Shown here: in pieces, positions 25,447-32,555 of the stretch | How positions within the stretch are numbered: the stretch's first letter is position 1 | Layout: each line of letters begins with the position of its first letter | Source: VRUE01 sp963707965 | GTDB taxonomy: Bacteria > Actinomycetota > Thermoleophilia > Solirubrobacterales > 70-9 | Direction: 5' to 3' | Length of the DNA: 64,000 bases | NCBI GenBank assembly: GCA_963707965.1 | Contig: CAVPRR010000006.1 | Coordinates: forward strand, 186,001-250,000 | Notes under the pieces: model-generated | Database searches by the model: none | What the model was told of the DNA's origin: nothing | The model's input: only the letters and a program-made list of their open reading frames with translations | Translations under genes and position numbers: made by a program

Positions 25447-26082
25447 ATGCAAGTCGTGATGGGGATCGACCCCGGGGCCGCCAACCTCGGATTCGGCATC
25501 GTGCGGGTCGAGGGCAACCGTATGGTTGCCCTCGATGGCGGCGTGGTCGAAACCCCCGCCGGGGTGCCGATCGAGCGCCGCCTGGAGCGCATCCACCGGT
25601 CCCTCTCTGAGCTGATCGCCTGGCACGAGCCGCACGCAATGGCGATCGAGGACGTCTACTTCGGCAAGAACGTGCGCACGGCGATGGCGGTCGGGCAGGC
25701 GAGCGGGGTCGCGATGCTCTCCGCCGCGCAGCGGGGAGTCAGCTGCTTCGCCTACACGCCGCAGGCGATCAAGATGGCCGTCTGTGGCTCCGGCAGCGCC
25801 GGCAAGAAGCAGGTTCAGCGCATGGTGGGGACGCTGCTCGGGTTGCCCGAGCCGCCCGCTCCCGACCACGCGGCGGACGCGCTCGCGGTGGCGATCTGCC
25901 ACGGGGGCGGCGCCGGCCGCCGCAAGGCAACAGAGATCGCCGACCGGCGGCAGGCGGCACAGGGCGCCGGCCAGGGGCAGGCGGCACAGGGCGCCGGCCA
26001 GGGGCAGGCTGGACAGGGAGCCGGCCGCACCCAGGAGGCGGAGGCCAGCGGCGAGGACGCCGAGGAGAGGCTGGCGGGATGA
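25447..26082 (+). CDS. ruvC: Holliday-junction resolvase RuvC
   Basis: Endonuclease that cuts Holliday junctions symmetrically during recombinational repair. 211 residues. Acidic catalytic residues are seen in MGIDPG (Asp8), MAIEDVYFGKN and the C-terminal DHAADALAVAICH. The family core ends near residue 160. The remaining 50 residues are a repeat of nine amino acids rich in Gln, Gly and Ala (QAAQGAGQG), coded by 27-bp units at about 25950-26031, and are unlikely to be catalytic. The stop overlaps the ruvA ATG (ATGA). Confidence 0.95.
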   Translation: MQVVMGIDPGAANLGFGIVRVEGNRMVALDGGVVETPAGVPIERRLERIHRSLSELIAWHEPHAMAIEDVYFGKNVRTAMAVGQASGVAMLSAAQRGVSCFAYTPQAIKMAVCGSGSAGKKQVQRMVGTLLGLPEPPAPDHAADALAVAICHGGGAGRRKATEIADRRQAAQGAGQGQAAQGAGQGQAGQGAGRTQEAEASGEDAEERLAG

Positions 26083-26672
26083 TCGCGGCCGTTCGCGGAG
26101 AGGTGATGGTGCGGCGCCCCGACCATGTCGTGATCGAGGCCGGCGGGGTCGGCTACCGGCTCACCGTCTCGACCGAAACGCTGAAGACGGTGCCGGCCAC
26201 CGGGCGGGACGCCTTCCTGCACACGGAGCTGGTCTCCCGCGAGGACGCTCTGGTTCTCTTCGGCTTCGCCTCCGAGGAGGAGCGCGACCTCTTCGGCAGG
26301 CTGGTCTCGGTCAGCGGGATTGGCCCCAAGGTCGCGATCGCGACGCTCTCGGGCGGCCCCGTGCGCGAGCTGCTGCGGGCCATCGCCGCCGGCGACGCGA
26401 GGCGCTTTCAGGCGGTGCCGGGAATCGGCAAGCGGACCGCCGAGCGGATCATCCTCGAGCTGCGCGAGAAAATTGCGGAGGAGCTGGAGGAGGAGATCCT
26501 GGCGGCTTCGGCCGAGGGAGGGGATGCGCGCTCCCTCGCCCGCGACGGCCTGGTGAACCTCGGATATGCGCCCCTGGAGGCCGAGCAGCTGCTCGACGGA
26601 ATCGACAGCGCCGACCCGGAGCATCTGATTGCGACGGCCCTGCGCAGGGCGGGGACGAAGAAGGCAGCGTGA
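26079..26672 (+). CDS. ruvA: Holliday-junction DNA-binding protein RuvA
   Basis: Tetrameric junction-binding subunit of the RuvAB branch-migration motor. 197 residues with the N-terminal OB domain (MIAAVRGEVMVRRPDHVVIE), tandem helix-hairpin-helix motifs (LVSVSGIGPKVAIATL and FQAVPGIGKRTAERIILEL) and a C-terminal UBA-like domain (ARDGLVNLGYAPLEAEQLLD) that contacts RuvB. The ATG overlaps the ruvC stop, and the GTG of ruvB overlaps its stop. Confidence 0.96.
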   Translation: MIAAVRGEVMVRRPDHVVIEAGGVGYRLTVSTETLKTVPATGRDAFLHTELVSREDALVLFGFASEEERDLFGRLVSVSGIGPKVAIATLSGGPVRELLRAIAAGDARRFQAVPGIGKRTAERIILELREKIAEELEEEILAASAEGGDARSLARDGLVNLGYAPLEAEQLLDGIDSADPEHLIATALRRAGTKKAA

Positions 26673-27760
26673 GTGAGCCCTCCGACATCGGCGGCAACCG
26701 CATCCGCACCCCGGGAGTCGAGGAGGACCCGATCCCGGTAGATGCCGAGGTGAGGGTCCACGACGCGCGGGCCGATGTGCCCGACGAGGACCTCGACCGC
26801 TCGCTGCGCCCACCCACCCTGGCCGACTTCGTCAACCAGGAGCAGGTCACCGAGCAGCTGGCCATCTTCCTCGAGGCCGCCCGGCGGCGCTCCGAGCCCC
26901 TCGACCATGTGCTGCTTGCCGGCCCGCCCGGGCTCGGCAAGACGTCGCTCGCCCACATCATCGCCGCCGAGATGGGCGTGCCGCTGGTGCAGACGGCCGG
27001 GCCGGCGCTGGAGCGCAAGGCTGACGTGGCCTCGTTCCTGACGGCCCTGGAGCCGGGCAGCGTCTTCTTCATCGACGAGATCCACCGGCTCGGCCGCGCG
27101 GTGGAGGAGACGCTCTACCCGGCGATGGAGGATGGCGAGCTTCCGGTCGTGCTCGGCCAGGGCGCCGGCGCCCGCACCGTCACCCTGCCGTTGCCGCCCT
27201 TCACGCTCGTGGGCGCGACGACCCGCGCCGGCCTGCTGACGACGCCGCTGCGCGACCGTTTCGGCGTCTGCCACCGCCTCGAGCACTACAGCCCCGACCA
27301 CCTCGCGGAGATCATCGAGCGCTCGGCGGGGATTCTCCAGCTCGAGATCGACGAGGAGGGCGCCCGAACGATCTCCGGCCGCTCGCGCGGCACTCCGCGG
27401 GTCGCGAACCGGCTGCTGAAAAGGGTCCGCGACTTCGCGCAGGTCAAGGGCCGCGGGACGATCGACGTCGACGTGGCCGCCGCCGCGCTCGAAATGCTGG
27501 AGGTCGATGCCGGCGGCCTCGACCGCAGCGACCGCTCCCTGCTGGACACGATCGCCACCAAGTTCGCCGGCGGGCCGGTTGGCCTCTCGACGCTGGCGGT
27601 TGCAATCGGCGAGGAGCAGGACACGATCGAGGACGTGCTGGAGCCCTACCTCCTCCAGCAGGGGCTTCTAAAGCGGACCCCGCGCGGCCGCGTCCTCACC
27701 GAGCGAGCCTACGAGCACCTTGGCATGCCCGCTCCCGAGGGAGCGAGGAGTCTGTTCTGA
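26669..27760 (+). CDS. ruvB: Holliday-junction branch-migration ATPase RuvB
   Basis: Hexameric AAA+ motor that drives branch migration with RuvA. 363 residues from GTG 26669. Walker A is GPPGLGKTS, Walker B FFIDEIHRL, sensor 1 VGATTRAG and arginine finger LRDRFG. A winged-helix C-terminus follows (GGPVGLSTLAVAIGEEQDTI, LLKRTPRGRVLT). The first 35 residues are a polar extension before the usual RPPTLADFVNQ. The start is coupled to ruvA (GTGA). Confidence 0.96.
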   Translation: MSEPSDIGGNRIRTPGVEEDPIPVDAEVRVHDARADVPDEDLDRSLRPPTLADFVNQEQVTEQLAIFLEAARRRSEPLDHVLLAGPPGLGKTSLAHIIAAEMGVPLVQTAGPALERKADVASFLTALEPGSVFFIDEIHRLGRAVEETLYPAMEDGELPVVLGQGAGARTVTLPLPPFTLVGATTRAGLLTTPLRDRFGVCHRLEHYSPDHLAEIIERSAGILQLEIDEEGARTISGRSRGTPRVANRLLKRVRDFAQVKGRGTIDVDVAAAALEMLEVDAGGLDRSDRSLLDTIATKFAGGPVGLSTLAVAIGEEQDTIEDVLEPYLLQQGLLKRTPRGRVLTERAYEHLGMPAPEGARSLF

Positions 27761-27775
27761 GTAGCCTGTCGGAGG

Positions 27776-28264
27776 ATGCCGTTCTTCATCTGCCCGAACT
27801 GTGGGAACAGGGAGCTCAGCGCCGACCGGACGGCCGGCTTCAGCACCCGTCCGAAGGGCTGCTCCAAGTGCGGCTTTGGCTTCGTCTTCGAGCTGCTCGA
27901 TGACTACTACCCGGCGCCCAACGCGGCCTTCTTCGTCTGCGACAGGGAGGCCCGGGTGATCGATGCCGGTCGCGGCAGCTTCGAGCTGACCGGCCTCACA
28001 GACGAAGACGTGATCGGGCGCCCCGTGAAAGAGGTCCTCGGCCTGCAGTGGCTGCAGCCGGGGGCGGGCGGCAAGGCTGCCGACCAGGACGGGGACGGCG
28101 TCACCGATCCGATCGAGACCTCGCTGGAGTGGGGGGTGCGCTCGCTCGGCAAACGGGTTTCGGTCAATGCGGAGGGCGACATCCCCGCGGAAGCGGTCGC
28201 TGACGTGTTCCCGGCCTACGACGACGACGGCGGCCTTCTGATCGTCCTGACGCCGGAGGGCTAG
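27776..28264 (+). CDS. Zinc-ribbon plus PAS-like small protein
   Basis: 162 residues with GGAGG just upstream of the ATG. The N-terminus has two CxxC pairs, CPNCG (residues 6-9) and GCSKCGFGF (residues 29-32), forming a zinc ribbon. Residues about 45-105 look like a PAS domain (AAFFVCDREARVIDAGRGSF then TGLTDEDVIGRPVKEVLG). The tail has DQDGDGVTDPIE, a Ca-binding-like loop. It occupies the place between ruvB and secD where yajC is usually found. A sensory or regulatory role is inferred only from the PAS domain. Confidence 0.8.
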   Translation: MPFFICPNCGNRELSADRTAGFSTRPKGCSKCGFGFVFELLDDYYPAPNAAFFVCDREARVIDAGRGSFELTGLTDEDVIGRPVKEVLGLQWLQPGAGGKAADQDGDGVTDPIETSLEWGVRSLGKRVSVNAEGDIPAEAVADVFPAYDDDGGLLIVLTPEG

Positions 28265-28306
28265 GTGCTCCGCGCTACGAATCCCTACGACACGGAGCGC
28301 TAGGGC

Positions 28307-31300
28307 ATGGGACGACGGCGCAGGCACCTCTTCGTGTTGCTGTTCGTGTTCGGGTTGATCGCCGTTTCGGCGCTGGTTGTGGTCAACAAGCCGACCAAGC
28401 TCGGCCTCGACCTCAAGGGCGGGGTCCAGCTCGTCCTGCAGGGGCGCCCGACTCCGCAGCAGCCGACCCTCGACAACGCTTCGATGAGCAGGGCCGTCGA
28501 CATCATCCGCTCCGGCTGCGACCAGCTGGGGGTCGCGGAGATCGAGGTCGCCCGCGTTGGCAGCGACCAGATCCAGGTGGGGATACCCGGGGCGACGAGC
28601 GTCGGCAAGGCGACCGAATGCGCGACCAAGCCGGCCCGCCTCTTCTTCTTCGACTGGGAACCGAACCTGATCGGCCGGGAGCTGACGATTGGTGGCCACC
28701 CGGGCCAGCAACCACCGCCCGATGCGCTCAAGGCCGCCGAAGCGGAATGGAAGGAAGCGGGCCGCAAGCCGAAAAAGTCCGAAAACGCTCAGCTGATCTT
28801 CGCGGGCGCCTTCCCGACCGAGTACGCCGCCGCCACGCTCGGATCCGAACAGGAACCGGTGCCCGACTGCGAAGACTGCAGCCAGCCGACCACCTACTAC
28901 CTCTTCGAGAAGGCGCGCCCCGCACAGGTTGATCGACGGCCCCGAGTTCACCACGGAAGACCTCTACGTCGACCCCAGCGGCAAGAAGCGAGCGCGCGAT
29001 GCCGGCATCGTCGTCAGGGTCCCGCAGGGGACGGTCGTCGTCTCCGAAAAGCCAAGCGACAGCAACGGCCAGGTGCTCGAAGACGCCGAACCGGGCTGGT
29101 ACGCGCTGAAGGACCTGCCGGCCCTCTCGGGAACCGAAATCACGCGCCCGAGGCAGGAAACGGACGAATTCGGCCAGCCCAACGTCACCTTCGGCTTCAC
29201 CGACAGCGGCCGCAAGGCCTTCCAGGAAGTCACCCGCCGGATCGCGCAGCGCGGCCAGGCGCAGGCGATCGGGCCGGCCAGCGAACAGGCGGCGGAACAG
29301 ACCTCGGGGTACTTCGCGGTCGTGCTGGACAACGAAGTCAAGACCCGGCCGATCATCAACTACGCCGAGAACCCCGACGGGATCGACGGACGCACCGGCG
29401 CTCAGATCTCGGGCGGGTTCAACACCATCGGCGAGGCGCAGGACCTCGCCAGCTTCCTCCAGCGTGGCGCCCTGCCGATCAACCTGAACCTGATCAGCCA
29501 GACGCAGGTCTCGGCGACGCTCGGCAGCCAGGCGCTGCACGCCGGAATCAAGGCCGGCGTCATCGGCCTTGCCCTGGTGATCATCTTCCTGCTGCTCTTC
29601 TACCGGTTCCTCGGGCTGATAGCGGCGGGGGCCCTTGGCGCCTACGGGGTGATCTTCTTCGCCCTGATCAAACTGATCCCGATCACCCTGACTCTGCCGG
29701 GGATCGCGGGGCTGATCCTGACGATTGGGGTCGCGGCCGACTCGAACATCGTCATCTTCGAGCGCATCAAGGAGGAGGTGCGCGCCGGGCGCCCGATGGC
29801 GGCTGCAATCGCCGCCGGCTACCGCCGCGGCATCGGGACGATCATCGACGCCAACGTCATCACCCTGCTCACGGCCTTCATCCTCTTCGTGCTGGCGACG
29901 GCCGGGGTCAAGGGCTTCGCCTTCACCCTCGGCGTGGGCACGATCGTCTCCCTGCTCACCGCCGTCGTCTTCACCCAGGCGCTGCTGCTCAGCATGAGCC
30001 GCTCGCGGTTGCTGCATTCCCCCAAAGCGCTTGGCGCCGTTCGCCAGCGCGTGCGCTGGCACTTCGACTTCATGGGCGCCAGCCGCTGGTTCTTCTCGGT
30101 CTCGGGCGTGATCCTGCTGATCGGCGCCTTTGCCCTGGCGACGAAGCAGTTCAACCTGGGCATCGACTTCGAGTCCGGCACCCGGGTCGAGGTTGCGCTG
30201 ACCAAGGCGACCGACGAGGCCGGTGTGCGCGAAGAGCTGGAGAGCGCCGGCATCTCGGGGACCGAGGTGCAGCGCGAGAGCAATCCCGGCCTTGGGCCGA
30301 ACGTCTTCCTGATCCAGTCCAAGACGCTGAAGCCGAGCCAGATCAGGGAGATGCAGAAGAAGCTCGAAGCCGACTTCGGGATCGAAGCCGACGGCTTCGA
30401 CAGCACCAGCGTGGGACCGACCTTCGGCACCACGGTGGCGGACAGCGCCCGCAACGCGCTGATCTTCTCGCTGCTCGTGATCTGCGCCTACGTGGCCTTC
30501 CGCTTCGACCCCAAGTTCGCGGTGCCGGTGCTGATCGCCCTCTTCCACGACATCCTGATCACAGCGGGCGTCTACTCGCTGACCGGCCGGGAGGTGACGA
30601 GCGGGACGGTCGCCGCCTTCCTCACCATCTTGGGGTACTCGCTGTACGACACGATCATCGTCTTCGACCGTATCCGCGAGAACATGCCGCGGATGCCCCG
30701 CGCGGCCTTCTCGCAGATCGTCAACCGCTCGATGAGCGAGGTGCTGACCCGATCCCTGGCAACGAGCTTCTCGACTCTGCTCGCGGTGGGCGCGCTGCTC
30801 ATCTTCGGCGGCGCGACCCTGCAGGACTTCGCCTTCGCGATGCTGGTCGGGATCGCCTCCGGAACCTACTCGTCGATCTTCATCGCCTCGCCGGTGCTCA
30901 CGGCTTGGAAGGAACGCGAGCCGACGTTCGCGCGGCGGAGGATCCGCATGATGGAGGCGGACGGCAGGGTCCCCGCCTTTGCCGGTGATGTCGAGATGGC
31001 AAAGCTCGGCGACGATTCGGCGACCGAAGCGGAGATCGAAGAGGCGCGGGCGGCCCAGCAGGGCGCGCCCGCCAGTCCGGGTGCTGTCGCGACGGCCGAG
31101 CCGCCTGGCCCATCGCCGGGCGGCTCTGACGGCGGCGACGGTGATGGCGCGGACCGCTCGGACGGCGGCGACGGGGCGGATCAAGCGGATGTCGCCGGCG
31201 GGGCGGATCGCTCGGATGTCGCCGGCGGGGCGGATCGCTCGTCCACCGGTGTGACCGGTGAGGCGCCCGGGACAGGTGACGTATCAAGCGGCGCCGCGGC

Positions 31301-31421
31301 CGGCCGCTCGTCCAACGGCGAGACGGCTGCTGCCGACGCCGCCGCTGAGGAGCGCCGCGAACGCAGCGAACGCCGCCGGGAACGGCGCCAGAAACGCCGC
31401 AAGCACGGGAGGAATCGCTGA
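28307..31421 (+). CDS. secDF: Fused SecD-SecF translocase accessory protein with a +1 frameshift
   Basis: Membrane component that uses the proton gradient to pull proteins out of the Sec channel. The first part starts at ATG 28307 (LGLDLKGGVQLVL) and stays in frame to TTYYLFEKARPAQ near 28927. One extra base must be skipped, and it resumes as LIDGPEFTTEDLYVDP and runs to the stop at 31421, about 1,037 residues in all. SecD helices (with GVAADSNIVIFERIKEEV) are followed directly by SecF (FNLGIDFESGTR, YSLYDTIIVFDRIREN). A long low-complexity tail carries 9-residue repeats (DVAGGADRS) and ends in a basic stretch. Fusion is uncommon in actinobacteria. An essential function suggests the shift is a sequence error or is tolerated. 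Confidence 0.88.
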
Positions 31422-31423
31422 AC

Positions 31424-31690
31424 ATGGCACTGCTGGTCTGGTTCACGATGGGAATCGCCCTCTGGCACTTCACGGTCTTCCTCCCCGACCGCTTCTGGCA
31501 GGGGATCGTCGGCGCCTTCCTCGGCTCCGTGATCGGCGCGATGATCTTCGGCGTGATCGTGGAGACCTTCAGCGGGCGGGGGCTCGGCACGACCGATGCT
31601 GCGACGGCCCTGACCGCGGTCCCCGGTGTTGTGCTCGGCCTCGCCGTCGTCTGGGCCCTCGGGGTCCGCGCCGAGCGCCAGCACACCTAG
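31424..31690 (+). CDS. Small membrane protein after secDF
   Basis: 88 residues starting 2 bp after the secDF stop, so probably the last gene of that transcript. Three hydrophobic segments are visible (LLVWFTMGIALWHFTVFLP, IVGAFLGSVIGAMIFGVIVE and ALTAVPGVVLGLAVVWALGV) with glycine zippers reminiscent of GlsB/YeaQ-type or holin-like small proteins. Function unknown. A run of strong palindromes follows directly. Confidence 0.62.
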   Translation: MALLVWFTMGIALWHFTVFLPDRFWQGIVGAFLGSVIGAMIFGVIVETFSGRGLGTTDAATALTAVPGVVLGLAVVWALGVRAERQHT

Positions 31691-31709
31691 ATATCCCCAA
31701 GATGATTGT

Positions 31710-31764
31710 CCCGCGTAACCGCGGGCGGTCCGGCCGGACCAAGGCGGTTCCGCGGAACCGCCTT
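31710..31764. terminator. Three abutting perfect palindromes after the secDF operon
   Basis: Hairpin 31710-31725 (CCCGCG-TAAC-CGCGGG), palindrome 31727-31740 (GGTCCGGCCGGACC) and the perfect 24-bp palindrome 31741-31764 (arms AAGGCGGTTCCG) follow each other with one spare base. They lie 20 bp after the last gene and probably end transcription, although no T-run follows. A related 15-bp inverted repeat recurs at 51499-51532. Confidence 0.6.
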
Positions 31765-31783
31765 GTCCGCCGGGTCCCGGCCA

Positions 31784-31814
31784 ATTGGATCTGCCCGGCG
31801 CGGGCGAATCCAAT
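31784..31814. repeat. Inverted repeat ATTGGAT / ATCCAAT
   Basis: Arms 31784-31790 and 31808-31814, with a GC-rich 17-bp loop, link the palindrome cluster to the 70-bp repeat array. It continues the stem-loop-rich character of this intergenic region. Confidence 0.5.
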
Positions 31815-31834
31815 CTACGGGAGAAAATCCAATC

Positions 31835-32022
31835 GACGGGACTGAAATGCACCCATATCGTTCGTTTCCGTCCCGTCGATTGGCCAACCTCCGCACGACT
31901 TGCCGACGGGACTGAAATGCACCCATATCGTTCGTTTCCGTCCCGTCGATTGGCAAACCTCCGCACGACTTGCCGACGGGACTGAAATGCACCCATATCG
32001 TTCGTTTCCGTCCCGTCGGCGG
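31835..32022. repeat. 70-bp tandem repeat with internal stem-loops
   Basis: Two complete 70-bp units (31835-31904, 31905-31974) and a partial third (31975 to about 32022) are almost identical. Each contains an inverted repeat with arms CGACGGGAC and GTCCCGTCG around a 27-base centre. Each complete unit also has a 22-codon frame starting ATGCACCCATATCG whose stop TGA is one base before the next unit's ATG. No variable spacers exist, so this is not a CRISPR array. Confidence 0.85.
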
Positions 32023-32123
32023 GTTGGACGGGCAAACCCGGAGCTGGACGCAGGCACTACGGCGTTCGTGATGACCCAGGTCACCAAGCCCGGCGCTGCC
32101 GTTGCAGACTTTTCACATTCAGG

Positions 32124-32154
32124 TTGCCATGCGGCACACCGATCCCGCTACCGT
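32124..32154 (+). promoter_or_regulatory. Candidate promoter of the coiled-coil gene
   Basis: TTGCCA (32124-32129) and TACCGT (32149-32154) are separated by 19 bp and lie 9 bp before the ATG at 32164, where there is no ribosome binding site. A leaderless transcript is possible. Confidence 0.3.
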
Positions 32155-32163
32155 GGCATCATC

Positions 32164-32454
32164 ATGGAGGCTATGAAAGAGGCGTGGACAAACGCCCGGC
32201 TGGATGACCTCAACCACCGTGTGGACGACGGTTTCAACCGGGTTGACGCGGACGTGCGTTCCGTCCGTGGCGAGATTGTCGGCCTACGCACTGAAATGAA
32301 CGCCCGCTTTGACGCCATGGACACTCGTTTCGGAGCAATCGAAGAGCGCCTCGCCTCCAATCAGCGCACGATGATTCAGCTCAACGGCGTCACGATCGCC
32401 GCCGTGATCAGCCTCATCGCCGCCCAGCTCGGGCTGATCGCGACCCAGATCTAG
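32164..32454 (+). CDS. Small coiled-coil protein with a C-terminal membrane anchor
   Basis: 96 residues. Residues about 10-65 are heptad-like (DDLNHRVDDGFNRVDADVRS, LRTEMNARFDAMDTRFGAIE), as in short Bdr-like or t-SNARE-like coiled coils. The last 22 residues are hydrophobic (VTIAAVISLIAAQLGLIATQ) and would anchor it in the membrane from the C-terminus. Such small proteins are common in actinobacteria and have no defined function. The frame is open further upstream into the 70-bp repeats, but homologous-looking sequence starts here. The stop region is duplicated just downstream. Confidence 0.65.
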   Translation: MEAMKEAWTNARLDDLNHRVDDGFNRVDADVRSVRGEIVGLRTEMNARFDAMDTRFGAIEERLASNQRTMIQLNGVTIAAVISLIAAQLGLIATQI

Positions 32455-32480
32455 GTCGGCTGACCCAGATCTAGGTCGGT
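32440..32480. repeat. 20-bp duplication across the stop codon of the coiled-coil gene
   Basis: ACCCAGATCTAGGTCGG occurs twice in a row with a 20-bp period. The first copy contains the gene's real stop TAG. It parallels the duplicated argJ stop. Confidence 0.75.
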
Positions 32481-32543
32481 TCTGAGTTTGCTCCTCCGGG
32501 GCAGCGGCAGGCAGCGCGCACGAAATCCGTCCCAGGTCGTTCT

Positions 32544-32549
32544 TAGTCT
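32544..32549 (+). promoter_or_regulatory. Candidate -10 element for recJ
   Basis: TAGTCT ends 6 bp before the recJ GTG. It sits inside an imperfect inverted repeat, GTTCTTAG-T-CTGAGAAC (32539-32555), that runs up to the start codon and could bind a regulator. Confidence 0.3.
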
Positions 32550-32555
32550 GAGAAC

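Noticed and set aside
28900..28940. Programmed +1 frameshift in secDF
   Set aside because: The site has no known slippery sequence or obvious stimulator, and similar one-base shifts occur in unrelated genes here, so an error or mutation is more likely.
28728..31184. Long minus-strand open frame of 818 codons opposite secDF
   Set aside because: Antisense to a conserved gene; its composition (Asp/Arg/Gly-rich, no domains) is the shadow of GC-rich third codon positions. The same applies to the long minus frames at 3216-4583, 4531-6420, 7037-8881, 33300-35081 and 35282-37147.
31835..32022. CRISPR-like array
   Set aside because: The 70-bp units repeat without variable spacers, and no cas genes are nearby.
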